A DNA stretch of 64,000 nt. Source: Salegentibacter sp. 24. Lineage in GTDB: Bacteria > Bacteroidota > Bacteroidia > Flavobacteriales > Flavobacteriaceae. The translations under genes were made by a program, and so were the position numbers. Shown in pieces: positions 27,582-36,240 of the stretch (its first letter is position 1; every line of letters begins with the position of its first letter). The notes beneath the pieces are model-generated. The model did no database searches, was not told the DNA's origin, and saw only the letters and a program-made list of their open reading frames with translations. Location: assembly GCF_004362395.1 (NCBI RefSeq), contig NZ_SNWE01000012.1:62001-126000 (forward strand), in the 5' to 3' direction.

Positions 27582-27803
27582 TTACTTCCTGTTTTTAATA
27601 TGTTGAATTCCAAGGACCATACCGGCAGCTATTAAAGCAGAAATTCCAAAATCTATAGGAAGTCCTACGGGAGGTGGTATACTTGGCCCACCCTCCCTCA
27701 TCTGTGGCTCAGGTAAATTATGACTGGGGGTTTGAGCCGAAACATCTAAAGATGTCAGCATCAATATTATAAGTAAATATATGTACTTCACTTCAACCCT
27801 CAT
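27582..27803 (-). CDS. Small secreted or membrane protein, function unknown
   Basis: About 73 residues: a signal peptide (YIYLLIILMLTSLDVSAQ), a short proline-rich stretch (SIPPPVGLPID) and a C-terminal helix 'FGISALIAAGMVLGIQHIKNRK'. Short proteins of this plan are frequent in Flavobacteriaceae; no function is known to me. The ATG at 27803 is chosen because the signal peptide starts there. It abuts the ribE stop in convergent orientation with no gap. Confidence 0.65.
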   Translation of the reverse strand: MRVEVKYIYLLIILMLTSLDVSAQTPSHNLPEPQMREGGPSIPPPVGLPIDFGISALIAAGMVLGIQHIKNRK

Positions 27804-27999
27804 AATTCCTGCGTAATGTAACACAATAATATTATTTGCCAAAAAACTTTGTCCTGGGGTATATTAACGTAAAAGTTAGTACGTTGGTTTTGTGTAGGGG
27901 CGACACCATATAAAAATAATACAATTTTGTTGTACTTTAACAAATTCTATTAATTTTAATTAAATCATCTTTTTATTATAAATGCTTTCATAAAGGAAA

Positions 28000-30123
28000 T
28001 TAAATGGCATAGCCATTTGTATCTATTTCTTTGGCATTTTTTCTATTAATCCACTTTTCTATTTTTTCAAATAGTTGTTTTTTCTGAAAAGGTTTTCCTA
28101 AGTAATCATCCATTCCCACATCAGTACATTTCTGTCGTTCAACGGCCAGGAAATTGGCTGTTAATGCTACAATTGGCGTGTTTAATTTAAGTTCTTTTCT
28201 AATAATTTTTGTGGTTTTGTAACCATTTTTAACCGGCATTTGCACATCCATAAAAATAAGGTCATACCTATTATTTTTTAAAAGACTAAGGGCCTTTTCC
28301 CCATTTGAAGCAATATCAACTTCCAATCCTTTGCCTTTTAATAAAGCCTTTATTAGACGTTGATTCAGTTCGCTATCCTCACAGATTAAAACTTTTCCCG
28401 GAAATTTTACCTGAAAATCATCTTCCGCAATCTCCGGATCCCCTGCTTTCCCTTTCGTTTTGTCAAAAGGAATATTAAAAATAAAATCTGTTCCTTTTCC
28501 GAGTTCACTTTTAACCTCAATATTACCTTCCTGCTTTTCTATTAATTGCCTGGAAATATTAAGGCCTAATCCAGTACCTCCGTATTTTTGTGAGGTATTT
28601 TCCTCCGCTTGCAAAAATCGCTGAAAAACGGTTTCCTTTTTATCCTCTGAAATACCAATCCCTGTATCTGAGACTTTAAAATTGAGCATAATTGTAGTTG
28701 AAGTTTCTTTGGTCACACTCACATACAATTTCACACTTCCTTCGGATGTAAATTTTATAGCATTCCCTAGAAGATTAAGAAGTACCTGTGAAAGTCTGTT
28801 TTTATCTCCAACTAATAATTTTGGGACATCAGGACTAAGGTAATGTTCGAATTCGATTTTCTTTTGATGCGCTTTGAGATGTAGAATTGAAAAGACCCTA
28901 GTTACAGCCTCCCGTAGGTCGAACACATCTTTATCTATTTGTAATAAACCCGCTTCCATTTTAGAAAGATCAAGAATGTCGTTTACAATAAAAAGCAACG
29001 AATCCCCAGCAATCTTTACTGCATTTAGGTAATTGGTTTTATGTGAATCCTTTTCATTTTCCAGTAAAAGATCGGTAAAACCAAGCACCGCGTGAATGGG
29101 GGTGCGAATTTCATGACTAACATTGGCAATAAAATTATCTTTTTGTTCATTGAGGTTTTCGGCCATCTCTTTGGCTCTCTGTAGTGAAATTTCAGCTTCA
29201 ATTTCCTTGGTGATATCCTGAGAAATCTTCACCACCTTAATGACGTCTCCCTGGATATTATGGATGGGATTATAGCTAGCCTGTAAATAAAATTCAGAAC
29301 CATTTTTATGTATTCTACGAACACGACCGGTTTTATGTTCTCCTTTTCCTAAAGACTTCCAAAGTCGATTATTTTCATCATAATCTGCAGGGGTAATAAG
29401 CATTTTATGATGACTTCCCAGGAGTTCATCTTCAGTATAACCGGAAAACTTTTCAAAATTATGGTTAATTGAAACTATAGTCCCATCCGGTTTAAACTCA
29501 ATCACGCCGCTAGAATTCTTAACCGCCTGCATGAGAGATTTATTTTCACTTTCTTTAAGCTCAAGTTTCTTTTGGGTTTTTTCTATTTGCTTCTCGAGCA
29601 TTTTATTTAATTCGGTTCCTAAACTTTTATTTTTTTGCCTAACCTCTATAAGGTGCATCGCCTGTCGGGTAAGTAATTTGAAAGCTTTTCTTTGTTTTTC
29701 AGTGAGTTGTTTTGGTTTATCACCTACCACGCAAACTGTACCAATGTTATAGCCATTCTTAGCTTTTAAAGGCATCCCTGCATAAAAACGGATTCCATTT
29801 TCTGAAGTTACGTGAGGGTGGTTTTGTACCCGTTTATCTAATAAAGCATCTGAAATCTCGAGAAGTTCATCCTGTACCACTGTATACTGACAAAATGTTT
29901 CTTTAATGGGCGTTTCAGTTCCATCGATACCCACTTTGGCTTTGTACCATTGTCTCTTATCATCTATCATAGAAATGACAGCAATTGGGACATCACAAAT
30001 AAGTGCAATTAACTGCGCAAGTTCATTAAAATCTTTTTCGTAGGGCGTGTCGAGAATATTGTAGGAAAGCAAGGTTTGAAGCCTTTCAATCTCAACAATC
30101 TCACGTAAATTAGTATTATTCAT
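28000..30123 (-). CDS. Hybrid sensor histidine kinase (GAF-PAS-HisKA-HATPase-REC)
   Basis: A 707-residue cytoplasmic sensor. Order: GAF domain (about 10-165), coiled coil (about 170-205), PAS/PAC (about 208-325, 'NHNFEKFSGYTEDELLGSHH'), HisKA with phospho-His in 'NVSHEIRTPIHAVLGF', HATPase with 'NLLGNAIKFT' and 'DTGIGI', and a receiver with phospho-Asp in 'LIFMDVQMPVKNGYKT'. No membrane segment and no output domain are present, so it likely passes phosphate to a separate regulator. The ATG at 30123 is preferred over TTG at 30132. No cognate partner is adjacent. Confidence 0.9.
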   Translation of the reverse strand: MNNTNLREIVEIERLQTLLSYNILDTPYEKDFNELAQLIALICDVPIAVISMIDDKRQWYKAKVGIDGTETPIKETFCQYTVVQDELLEISDALLDKRVQNHPHVTSENGIRFYAGMPLKAKNGYNIGTVCVVGDKPKQLTEKQRKAFKLLTRQAMHLIEVRQKNKSLGTELNKMLEKQIEKTQKKLELKESENKSLMQAVKNSSGVIEFKPDGTIVSINHNFEKFSGYTEDELLGSHHKMLITPADYDENNRLWKSLGKGEHKTGRVRRIHKNGSEFYLQASYNPIHNIQGDVIKVVKISQDITKEIEAEISLQRAKEMAENLNEQKDNFIANVSHEIRTPIHAVLGFTDLLLENEKDSHKTNYLNAVKIAGDSLLFIVNDILDLSKMEAGLLQIDKDVFDLREAVTRVFSILHLKAHQKKIEFEHYLSPDVPKLLVGDKNRLSQVLLNLLGNAIKFTSEGSVKLYVSVTKETSTTIMLNFKVSDTGIGISEDKKETVFQRFLQAEENTSQKYGGTGLGLNISRQLIEKQEGNIEVKSELGKGTDFIFNIPFDKTKGKAGDPEIAEDDFQVKFPGKVLICEDSELNQRLIKALLKGKGLEVDIASNGEKALSLLKNNRYDLIFMDVQMPVKNGYKTTKIIRKELKLNTPIVALTANFLAVERQKCTDVGMDDYLGKPFQKKQLFEKIEKWINRKNAKEIDTNGYAI

Positions 30124-30237
30124 AGGGGGCAAAATCGGGCCGCTAATATATTAAAAAAGAAGAATCTACCCATATAAGTTAGGTTTATTCAAAAATCACC
30201 TATTAAATTTTCGGCCTTAACTAACTCTTTCTAGCGA

Positions 30238-31578
30238 TTAAAGATTAGGTTTCCAGCCTGGAGCATATTCCCGACTCCAAAGTTTCATCGCATCACGGTC
30301 AAAAATTCGTCCTGTTTTATCGTCTATATCAAAACCTTTACCCAGCTGATCGGCGATATTGGTGTAATGAACCATCGTCATACTAATATTAGCATCATCT
30401 ATAGGAGCATTTAATTTTGCTTTGCCTCGTATTCCATCAAAGAAATTTACCATATGTGCTGTAGACATATCGCCACCTCCTCCAAGTGCCGTTCCCGCTT
30501 CATCAGACTCAGAGTTATATTCCTTTATTATTTCTCCATTTCTATCAGTAAGTACGTATCTTTCACGGTCTACAAAAACACCGCCATCCGTACCATAAAT
30601 TATGGTTCCGCGACCACCACCATAGGTATCATATGCATTTCGACTTTTAGAGTCCCATTGAATAATTTTATCATCTGCAAACTTAAAGGTCGCTTCCACG
30701 GTATCGTACATTTGCCAACCATCTTGTTTGAAATGTCTTTTAGCCGACTGTACATCGGTACGTAACGGAAGACCTACTTGCATTGCCCAACGAGCTACAT
30801 CCATTTCGTGTGTTCCGTTGTTGCCTGCTTCAGCAGTACCATAATCCCAGCCATACCAGTGCCAGTTATAATCCCAGGTTTCTTCGGTATAATCTCTTCT
30901 TGGAGCAGGACCCTGCCATAACTCCCAATCTAATCCCTTTGGAATAGGAGCCTTTTTCTGATTTGGAACTTCTCCACGGCCATTTGAATAGAATGCCACT
31001 GCTTTATATACTTCACCAATAGCCCCGTCGTGGATGTCTTTTATAATTTCAATTGTATGATTTGAAGAGCGTTGCTGGTTACCCATCTGAACCACTTTTC
31101 CATATTTTTTAGTAGCTTCTACCAACAGTTCATTTTCAAACATATTATGACTGGAAGGCTTTTCAACATAAACGTGCTTTCCTGCTTTCATCGCCATAAT
31201 AGAACCTGGAGTATGCCAGTGATCAGGGGTAGCATTAATAATAGCATCTACCTTTTTATCTTCCAGTACTATTCGAATGTCATTTTCCAGCTTGGGTTTA
31301 TAATCTATATGTTCTGAAAATCGCTCTAATGCTTTTACCCGCTGGCTATCCATAACATCACATAAATACATAAGTTCTACGTTGGAATCCCGCCGCGCAA
31401 TAGGATCGAAATACGCACCCAGTCTCCTTCCTAATCCTGCTATCGCTATATTAATCCTATCATTGGAGCCTATAATTTTACGGTAGCTTTTGGCGCTCAT
31501 TGCCATTGCTGAACTTCCAAACGCAATGGCCGTACCGCCTAAAGCTGTTTTTTTTATAAAATCTCTTCTTGAATTCAT
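30238..31578 (-). CDS. Gfo/Idh/MocA family oxidoreductase, Tat-exported
   Basis: A 446-residue NAD(P)-type oxidoreductase. A twin-arginine signal (SRRDFIKKTALGGTAIAFG) indicates export with a bound cofactor. The Rossmann region reads 'INIAIAGLGRRLGAYFDPIA', the conserved 'EKPSSHNMFE' contains the catalytic-type lysine, and 'GTHEMDVARWAM' is typical of the Bacteroidota secreted branch. Members oxidise or use sugar hydroxyls, including making 3-keto-sugars. It starts 2 bases after the DUF1080 gene, forming an operon. Confidence 0.85.
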   Translation of the reverse strand: MNSRRDFIKKTALGGTAIAFGSSAMAMSAKSYRKIIGSNDRINIAIAGLGRRLGAYFDPIARRDSNVELMYLCDVMDSQRVKALERFSEHIDYKPKLENDIRIVLEDKKVDAIINATPDHWHTPGSIMAMKAGKHVYVEKPSSHNMFENELLVEATKKYGKVVQMGNQQRSSNHTIEIIKDIHDGAIGEVYKAVAFYSNGRGEVPNQKKAPIPKGLDWELWQGPAPRRDYTEETWDYNWHWYGWDYGTAEAGNNGTHEMDVARWAMQVGLPLRTDVQSAKRHFKQDGWQMYDTVEATFKFADDKIIQWDSKSRNAYDTYGGGRGTIIYGTDGGVFVDRERYVLTDRNGEIIKEYNSESDEAGTALGGGGDMSTAHMVNFFDGIRGKAKLNAPIDDANISMTMVHYTNIADQLGKGFDIDDKTGRIFDRDAMKLWSREYAPGWKPNL

Positions 31579-31580
31579 AT

Positions 31581-32939
31581 CTACTCTGATTTGATTTTAA
31601 TATTTTTAAAGCTCACTTTATTTCCGTGATCTTGAAGTAGGATACGCCCCTTTTCCAATTCACCAAAATCTGGCCATTCTACATACTTGCTTTCAGCAAC
31701 AAGCTTTCGATACTCTGGGCTTTTCCGCTCATATTCAAGCACTTTCTCTCCGTTCAACCAGTGTTCTACTTTATTACCTTTAGAAACAATACGGGCAGTG
31801 TTCCATTCCCCCACAGGATTAACCGGTTTATCAGGATCGGCCTGGATTAAATCATATAGGGAAGCCATGGTCCTGCTACCCTGGTGATTGCCCAATTTAG
31901 CATCGGGATGCCGCTGATCATCGAGAATTTGATATTCTAGACCAATTGATGAGCCTGGACCTTTATTAAGGTCTGTATCAACAAAATATTTTATACCACT
32001 GTTGGCTCCTTCCGTTATTTTAAAGTCTACTTTCAATTCAAAATCGCCATAAAGTTCTTCCGTAACGATATCACCCCCGGCTTCAGCTTCTCCCCCGCCA
32101 CTGGCCAATACCGTAAGAATCCCATCTTCTATTTTCCAACCCTTTTTCGGGAAATCTTCTAAACGAGCGCCTCTCCAACCATTGGTGGTTTCACCATCCC
32201 AAAGCAATTCCCAGCCGCTAGCTTCTTCCGCTGAGGTTAGATTATTTTTTGTTTTCACAGGCAATAAAGGAGATTTAGTACTGTATTTATTTAAATCTTC
32301 TGTTAGAATTTTAATGTCTTTCCACATCACTTCAGTACCAGCTTTTGCATCTTCTCCTATGCTGTGGACTTGCAACGCAATAAAACCTTTTGCTGTTTTA
32401 TTGTCAATTAAATGGGCTGAAGGAACCCCATTTATCCAGGTTTTAATGGTATCGCCAATTGCTTCAATTCGAAACTTGTTCCATTCATTTTGCTTAAAGG
32501 CTTCCTGAGCTGCACCATTTTTTGCTAAATCAACCAGCCAACCTCTGCGTGCTTCATCATAAATTCCACCGCTATAAGCACGGTCTGAGGGATCTATTTC
32601 CACTTGGTATCCGTGAACTCGGCCATTTCTATAATTCTCAAAGCTATTACTCCTTATTTGAATTCCAGAATTCATACTGGGATGGACTTTAAAATCCAGT
32701 TCCAAGATAAAATCTTCATAATCTTTAGCTGTAGTAAGGAAAGTATTAGGGGTATTGTGTACCGTAGAGCCAATTATTGCGGAATTTTCTACCCGGTACT
32801 GAGCATCGCCACCTTTTTTGGTCCACCCCTTGAGGCTTTCATCATCAAATAATTTCTTCCAGGGCACCTCATCTTTATGGGATTCAGCACAGCCGGTAAA
32901 TAAAACTGAAGATACAAGCAGAATTAAGATATTTCTCAT
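31581..32939 (-). CDS. Tandem DUF1080 (3-keto-disaccharide hydrolase family) lipoprotein
   Basis: A 452-residue lipoprotein ([16 protein letters not shown], Cys about 17) with two DUF1080 domains: the first near residues 27-215 ('[18 protein letters not shown]'), the second near 240-450 ('[22 protein letters not shown]'). The family is a concanavalin-like fold now described as 3-keto-disaccharide hydrolase. The duplication gives both halves conserved '[20 protein letters not shown]'- or '[15 protein letters not shown]'-type strands. It is first gene of a two-gene operon with a Gfo/Idh oxidoreductase, which could supply the 3-keto substrate (inference). Confidence 0.85.
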   Translation of the reverse strand: MRNILILLVSSVLFTGCAESHKDEVPWKKLFDDESLKGWTKKGGDAQYRVENSAIIGSTVHNTPNTFLTTAKDYEDFILELDFKVHPSMNSGIQIRSNSFENYRNGRVHGYQVEIDPSDRAYSGGIYDEARRGWLVDLAKNGAAQEAFKQNEWNKFRIEAIGDTIKTWINGVPSAHLIDNKTAKGFIALQVHSIGEDAKAGTEVMWKDIKILTEDLNKYSTKSPLLPVKTKNNLTSAEEASGWELLWDGETTNGWRGARLEDFPKKGWKIEDGILTVLASGGGEAEAGGDIVTEELYGDFELKVDFKITEGANSGIKYFVDTDLNKGPGSSIGLEYQILDDQRHPDAKLGNHQGSRTMASLYDLIQADPDKPVNPVGEWNTARIVSKGNKVEHWLNGEKVLEYERKSPEYRKLVAESKYVEWPDFGELEKGRILLQDHGNKVSFKNIKIKSE

Positions 32940-32961
32940 AGGTTAAGTTTAAAATACCTGT

Positions 32962-32993
32962 AAAATATACATAAATTATTAATCTCTTGCCAA
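32962..32993 (-). promoter_or_regulatory. Promoter of the DUF1080-Gfo/Idh operon
   Basis: Minus-strand TTG (32991-32993), a 21-base spacer, and TATATTTT (32962-32969), one base from TAnnTTTG. It is 23 bases upstream of the ATG and downstream of the terminator at 33017-33053, so the operon is independent of the laminarin PUL. Confidence 0.5.
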
Positions 32994-33016
32994 TTCATTA
33001 AAAATTGTCTAAATAG

Positions 33017-33053
33017 AAAAGACCAACATAACCCGGTGAAATGTTGGTCTTTT
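33017..33053 (-). terminator. Terminator of the laminarin PUL
   Basis: A perfect 13-bp stem, AAAAGACCAACAT (33017-33029) and ATGTTGGTCTTTT (33041-33053). T-rich sequence lies at the 3' side on either strand. It follows the last PUL gene (GH16, stop at 33074). Confidence 0.8.
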
Positions 33054-33073
33054 CTTAAAATTATTAAAAAATT

Positions 33074-33832
33074 CTATTTATAAACCTTTACATAGTCTAT
33101 TAAGAATTGTTTAGGAAAAATTGAATCATCTACTTCAGGACCTCCAAAATTACCTCCTATGGCAAGATTTAATAAAAAATAAAAAGGATGATTATAAGGG
33201 TAAGTTTTCTCATTTTTATCGGAAGGCGAAAAGGCATATGTTTTTTCACCATCAATAAAAAAAGTAATGGCATCCTTAGTCCAGTGCATTTTAAAAACGT
33301 GAAAATCTGATGTTACATTTTGTATGTATGTAGACTTAATATTTTCAGTGTCTCCATGGCTATAGGGTGTATGGAGCGCATTATGAATAGTATCTGGTTG
33401 CCTGCCTACAAATTCCATAATATCAATTTCACCAGAACTTGGCCACCCTACTTCGTTTATATTGTTTCCCAACATCCATATAGCCGGCCATAATCCGTGA
33501 CCATCGGGTAATTTAGCACGCACCTCAACCGTACCGTATTTAAATTCGAACTTATCCTTTGTATTTACTTTTCCGCTAAAATACTTATCACCAACCTTAT
33601 CGGCCGTAATAACTAGGTTGCCATCTTTAACCTCAACATAATCTTGGCTGTAAACCTGGCGTTCATTGTTTCCCCAACCGCATAGATCCGGGCAACCGTC
33701 ACCGGTCTCGTAGCTCCAATTTTGCATATTTAGGGAGTCTCCTTCAAAATCCTCTACCCAAACCAATTCTTGTGCAGAGATCTGCATGCCTAATAAAAAA
33801 CAAAGGCTATAAATTATATAATTTCTATTCAT
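33074..33832 (-). CDS. GH16 family endo-beta-1,3-glucanase (laminarinase)
   Basis: A 252-residue secreted single-domain enzyme: signal peptide ending MQISAQ, then the GH16 domain. The catalytic signature GEIDIMEF (Glu135 nucleophile, Asp137, Glu140 acid/base) and 'GLWPAIWMLGNNINEVGWP' fit the laminarinase subgroup. It has neither lipobox nor T9SS tail, so it is probably periplasmic and would cut imported glucan. It begins 2 bases after the GH3 gene. Confidence 0.92.
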   Translation of the reverse strand: MNRNYIIYSLCFLLGMQISAQELVWVEDFEGDSLNMQNWSYETGDGCPDLCGWGNNERQVYSQDYVEVKDGNLVITADKVGDKYFSGKVNTKDKFEFKYGTVEVRAKLPDGHGLWPAIWMLGNNINEVGWPSSGEIDIMEFVGRQPDTIHNALHTPYSHGDTENIKSTYIQNVTSDFHVFKMHWTKDAITFFIDGEKTYAFSPSDKNEKTYPYNHPFYFLLNLAIGGNFGGPEVDDSIFPKQFLIDYVKVYK

Positions 33833-33834
33833 AT

Positions 33835-36111
33835 CTATTTTTCTAAACTAAAAGTGGCTTTTTTAAGATCTCTGGAATTGCTACCTATAAAAACCTCAAA
33901 TTTTCCCGCCTCTGATTCCCAAGTTTCATTTGCATTGTAAAAGCGAAGCATAGGCTCGCTAAGCTCGAAAGTCACCGTTTTTGTTTCCCCGGGGTTCAAT
34001 ATTACTGGCTTAAAACCCTTAAGTTCCTTCACCGGTCTGGTAGTGCTTGCTACTAAATCTCTAATATATAGTTGAACTATTTCCTTACCTCTTTTATCCC
34101 CGGTATTACTAAGTTCTACGCTAACTTCAATTGGGTTTCCAGGGATTAATTCTTCTTTGGATAGTTTTAGATTTCCATATTCAAAGGTCGTATAGCTAAG
34201 ACCATAACCAAAAGGATATAAGGCATCCTTCTTTTGATCAGTGTAGCCCGAATAGGTGACATGTACTGGATTACTCGGTCTTCCTGTACTTTTTTGATTG
34301 TAATACAGCGGTTCCTGACCAACAGCCCGTGGAAAAGAAACCGGAAGTTTTCCGGAAGGATTATAATCTCCTAACAAGACATCGGCAATAGCATTTCCGC
34401 TCTGAGAACCCAGGATCCAGGCTTCAACGATAGCCGGAATATTCTCTGAAGCCCAGCTTATTTCAAGAGGTCTTCCGTTTATAAGAACTAACGCAATATT
34501 TTTATTAACCTTATGAATTGCCTTTAACAATTCTTGCTGAACGCCCGCAAGACCAATATTCACCTGGCTCCGGCCCTCCCCGGTTTGAAATGCATCTTCT
34601 CCTAGTGCCATTATGACCAGGTCGGCCTGAGAAGCAATTCTGATGGCTTCTGCAAATCCTGAGGTATCGGTTTCATTAATTTTTAAAGGCATTAAAAAAC
34701 TTCGTTCGCCAATAGCTAGATCCGCACCTTTGGCGTACGAAATATCTACATCCTCATCAATTGAATTTTTTAATCCTTCCAGCAAAGAAACAGCTGAATT
34801 AGCCTCTCCCTGAGCTCTCCAATTCCCAATAGGGGTATCCTTATCGTTGGCCAATGGGCCAATAACTGCAATTTTTTTAACTGATTCCTTTATTGGCAAT
34901 AAATTATCTTCATTCTTTAACAAAACAATTGATTTCCTGGCTACATCACGTGCTACAGCTGTATGCTCTTCAAAAGGGATTTTTTCTAAAAGATCAGGAT
35001 TAGAGTATAAGTATGGATTCTCAAAAAGACCGAGTTTGAATTTCACCCTCAATACTCTTTTAACCGCGTCATTTATATCATCTTGGCTTACCTCACCTTC
35101 TTTTACCAAATCTACCAGGCTTGATTCATATGCACCGCCTTCCATATCCATATCGCTTCCGGCGTTAAGAGCAATTTTGGCTGCGTGGCTCTTATCTCTG
35201 GCAAAACCGTGAGCCACCATTTCCGGAATGGAGCCCCAATCAGAAACGACGAATCCATCCCAGTTCCATTTTTTCTTTAAAATATCACGAAGCAATACTT
35301 TATGTCCAGTTGCCGGAATCCCATCAATTTCATTAAAAGCATTCATAAAGGTGGCTACGCCAGCTTTCGCTGCAGCCTTAAAGGGAGGAAGGATGCTATT
35401 ATGAAGTTCATTATCTCCAACATTTACAGTATTATAATCCCTTCCGGCTTCTGCAAAACCATAGCCAGCAAAATGCTTGGCTGTAGCAGCAATACTCTGC
35501 GGATTTGAAAGATCTTCACTTTGGTAGCCCTTTATTTTGGCAACTCCCACTTTAGAAGTTAGATATGGGTCTTCACCAGATCCTTCCATAATTCTTCCCC
35601 AACGGGCATCCCGTGAAACATCAATCATAGGTGAGAAAGTCCAATTGATCCCGTTTGCAGCTGATTCAAGAGCTGCAATTTCTGCAGTCCTCTCCATAGC
35701 TTCAAGATCCCAGCTAGCAGTTTCTGCCAAAGGAACAGGAAAGATTGTAGTATATCCGTGGATTACGTCATACCCAAACATTAAAGGGATCTTTAAACGC
35801 GAATTTTCCATAACTAACTTTTGTGCCTCCCTGGTAGCTTCAACCGAAAGCACATTAAGCATAGCTCCTACTTTTCCCGCTTTAAGATTTTCTTCCTTTT
35901 GTTTATTATTCATTTCCGAAGCAGGACCGGTAAGATCCCAACTACCGTTGTATTGTACAAGTTGTCCAACCTTCTCTTGTATAGTCATCAAAGCTAAAAC
36001 CGAATCGACTTTGGATTCCACATCTTTAATAGAACTCTTTATGGTTGCATTTTGCCCTGTGGCTATAAAATAGCTAAATAGGAAAAAACCTAAGAAATTT
36101 ATTTTTTTCAT
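33835..36111 (-). CDS. GH3 family beta-glucosidase (BglX-like)
   Basis: A 758-residue exo-acting enzyme expected to release glucose from laminari-oligosaccharides. Signal peptide ends IATGQN. The (beta/alpha)8 domain holds 'GYDVIHGYTTIFPVPLAETASWD' in two conserved blocks and the nucleophile Asp in 'FVVSDWGSIPEM'. The alpha/beta sandwich ('SIVLLKNEDNLLPI') and a C-terminal fibronectin-III-like domain ('GKEIVQLYIRDLVAS') follow. The start at 36111 (MKKINFLG) is chosen; an upstream in-frame extension is not signal-like. It is likely periplasmic. Confidence 0.95.
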   Translation of the reverse strand: MKKINFLGFFLFSYFIATGQNATIKSSIKDVESKVDSVLALMTIQEKVGQLVQYNGSWDLTGPASEMNNKQKEENLKAGKVGAMLNVLSVEATREAQKLVMENSRLKIPLMFGYDVIHGYTTIFPVPLAETASWDLEAMERTAEIAALESAANGINWTFSPMIDVSRDARWGRIMEGSGEDPYLTSKVGVAKIKGYQSEDLSNPQSIAATAKHFAGYGFAEAGRDYNTVNVGDNELHNSILPPFKAAAKAGVATFMNAFNEIDGIPATGHKVLLRDILKKKWNWDGFVVSDWGSIPEMVAHGFARDKSHAAKIALNAGSDMDMEGGAYESSLVDLVKEGEVSQDDINDAVKRVLRVKFKLGLFENPYLYSNPDLLEKIPFEEHTAVARDVARKSIVLLKNEDNLLPIKESVKKIAVIGPLANDKDTPIGNWRAQGEANSAVSLLEGLKNSIDEDVDISYAKGADLAIGERSFLMPLKINETDTSGFAEAIRIASQADLVIMALGEDAFQTGEGRSQVNIGLAGVQQELLKAIHKVNKNIALVLINGRPLEISWASENIPAIVEAWILGSQSGNAIADVLLGDYNPSGKLPVSFPRAVGQEPLYYNQKSTGRPSNPVHVTYSGYTDQKKDALYPFGYGLSYTTFEYGNLKLSKEELIPGNPIEVSVELSNTGDKRGKEIVQLYIRDLVASTTRPVKELKGFKPVILNPGETKTVTFELSEPMLRFYNANETWESEAGKFEVFIGSNSRDLKKATFSLEK

Positions 36112-36121
36112 TTTTATCAAT

Positions 36122-36221
36122 AAAAAACCGCCTGTACTATGGTTCTTGTAATTAAGTCTGTGGCCGACAAACAAATCATCCTCAACCGTAAATTCAGAGA
36201 ATAGTCACATAGTAATCAGGC
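36122..36221 (-). terminator. Long-loop inverted repeat with T-tail between GH16-PKD and GH3 genes
   Basis: Arms GCCTGTACTATG (36130-36141) and CATAGTAATCAGGC (36208-36221) pair with a 2-base bulge across a 66-base loop. On the minus strand the closing arm is followed by GGTTTTTTATT. This could be a partial terminator inside the PUL that lowers GH3/GH16 expression relative to the surface genes. The long loop makes it uncertain. Confidence 0.4.
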
Positions 36222-36240
36222 AGTTCAACTTTAATTTTTT

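Noticed and set aside
35537-36073. 178-codon plus-strand frame opposite the GH3 gene
   Set aside because: Antisense shadow of a strongly supported gene; low-complexity serine-rich product.
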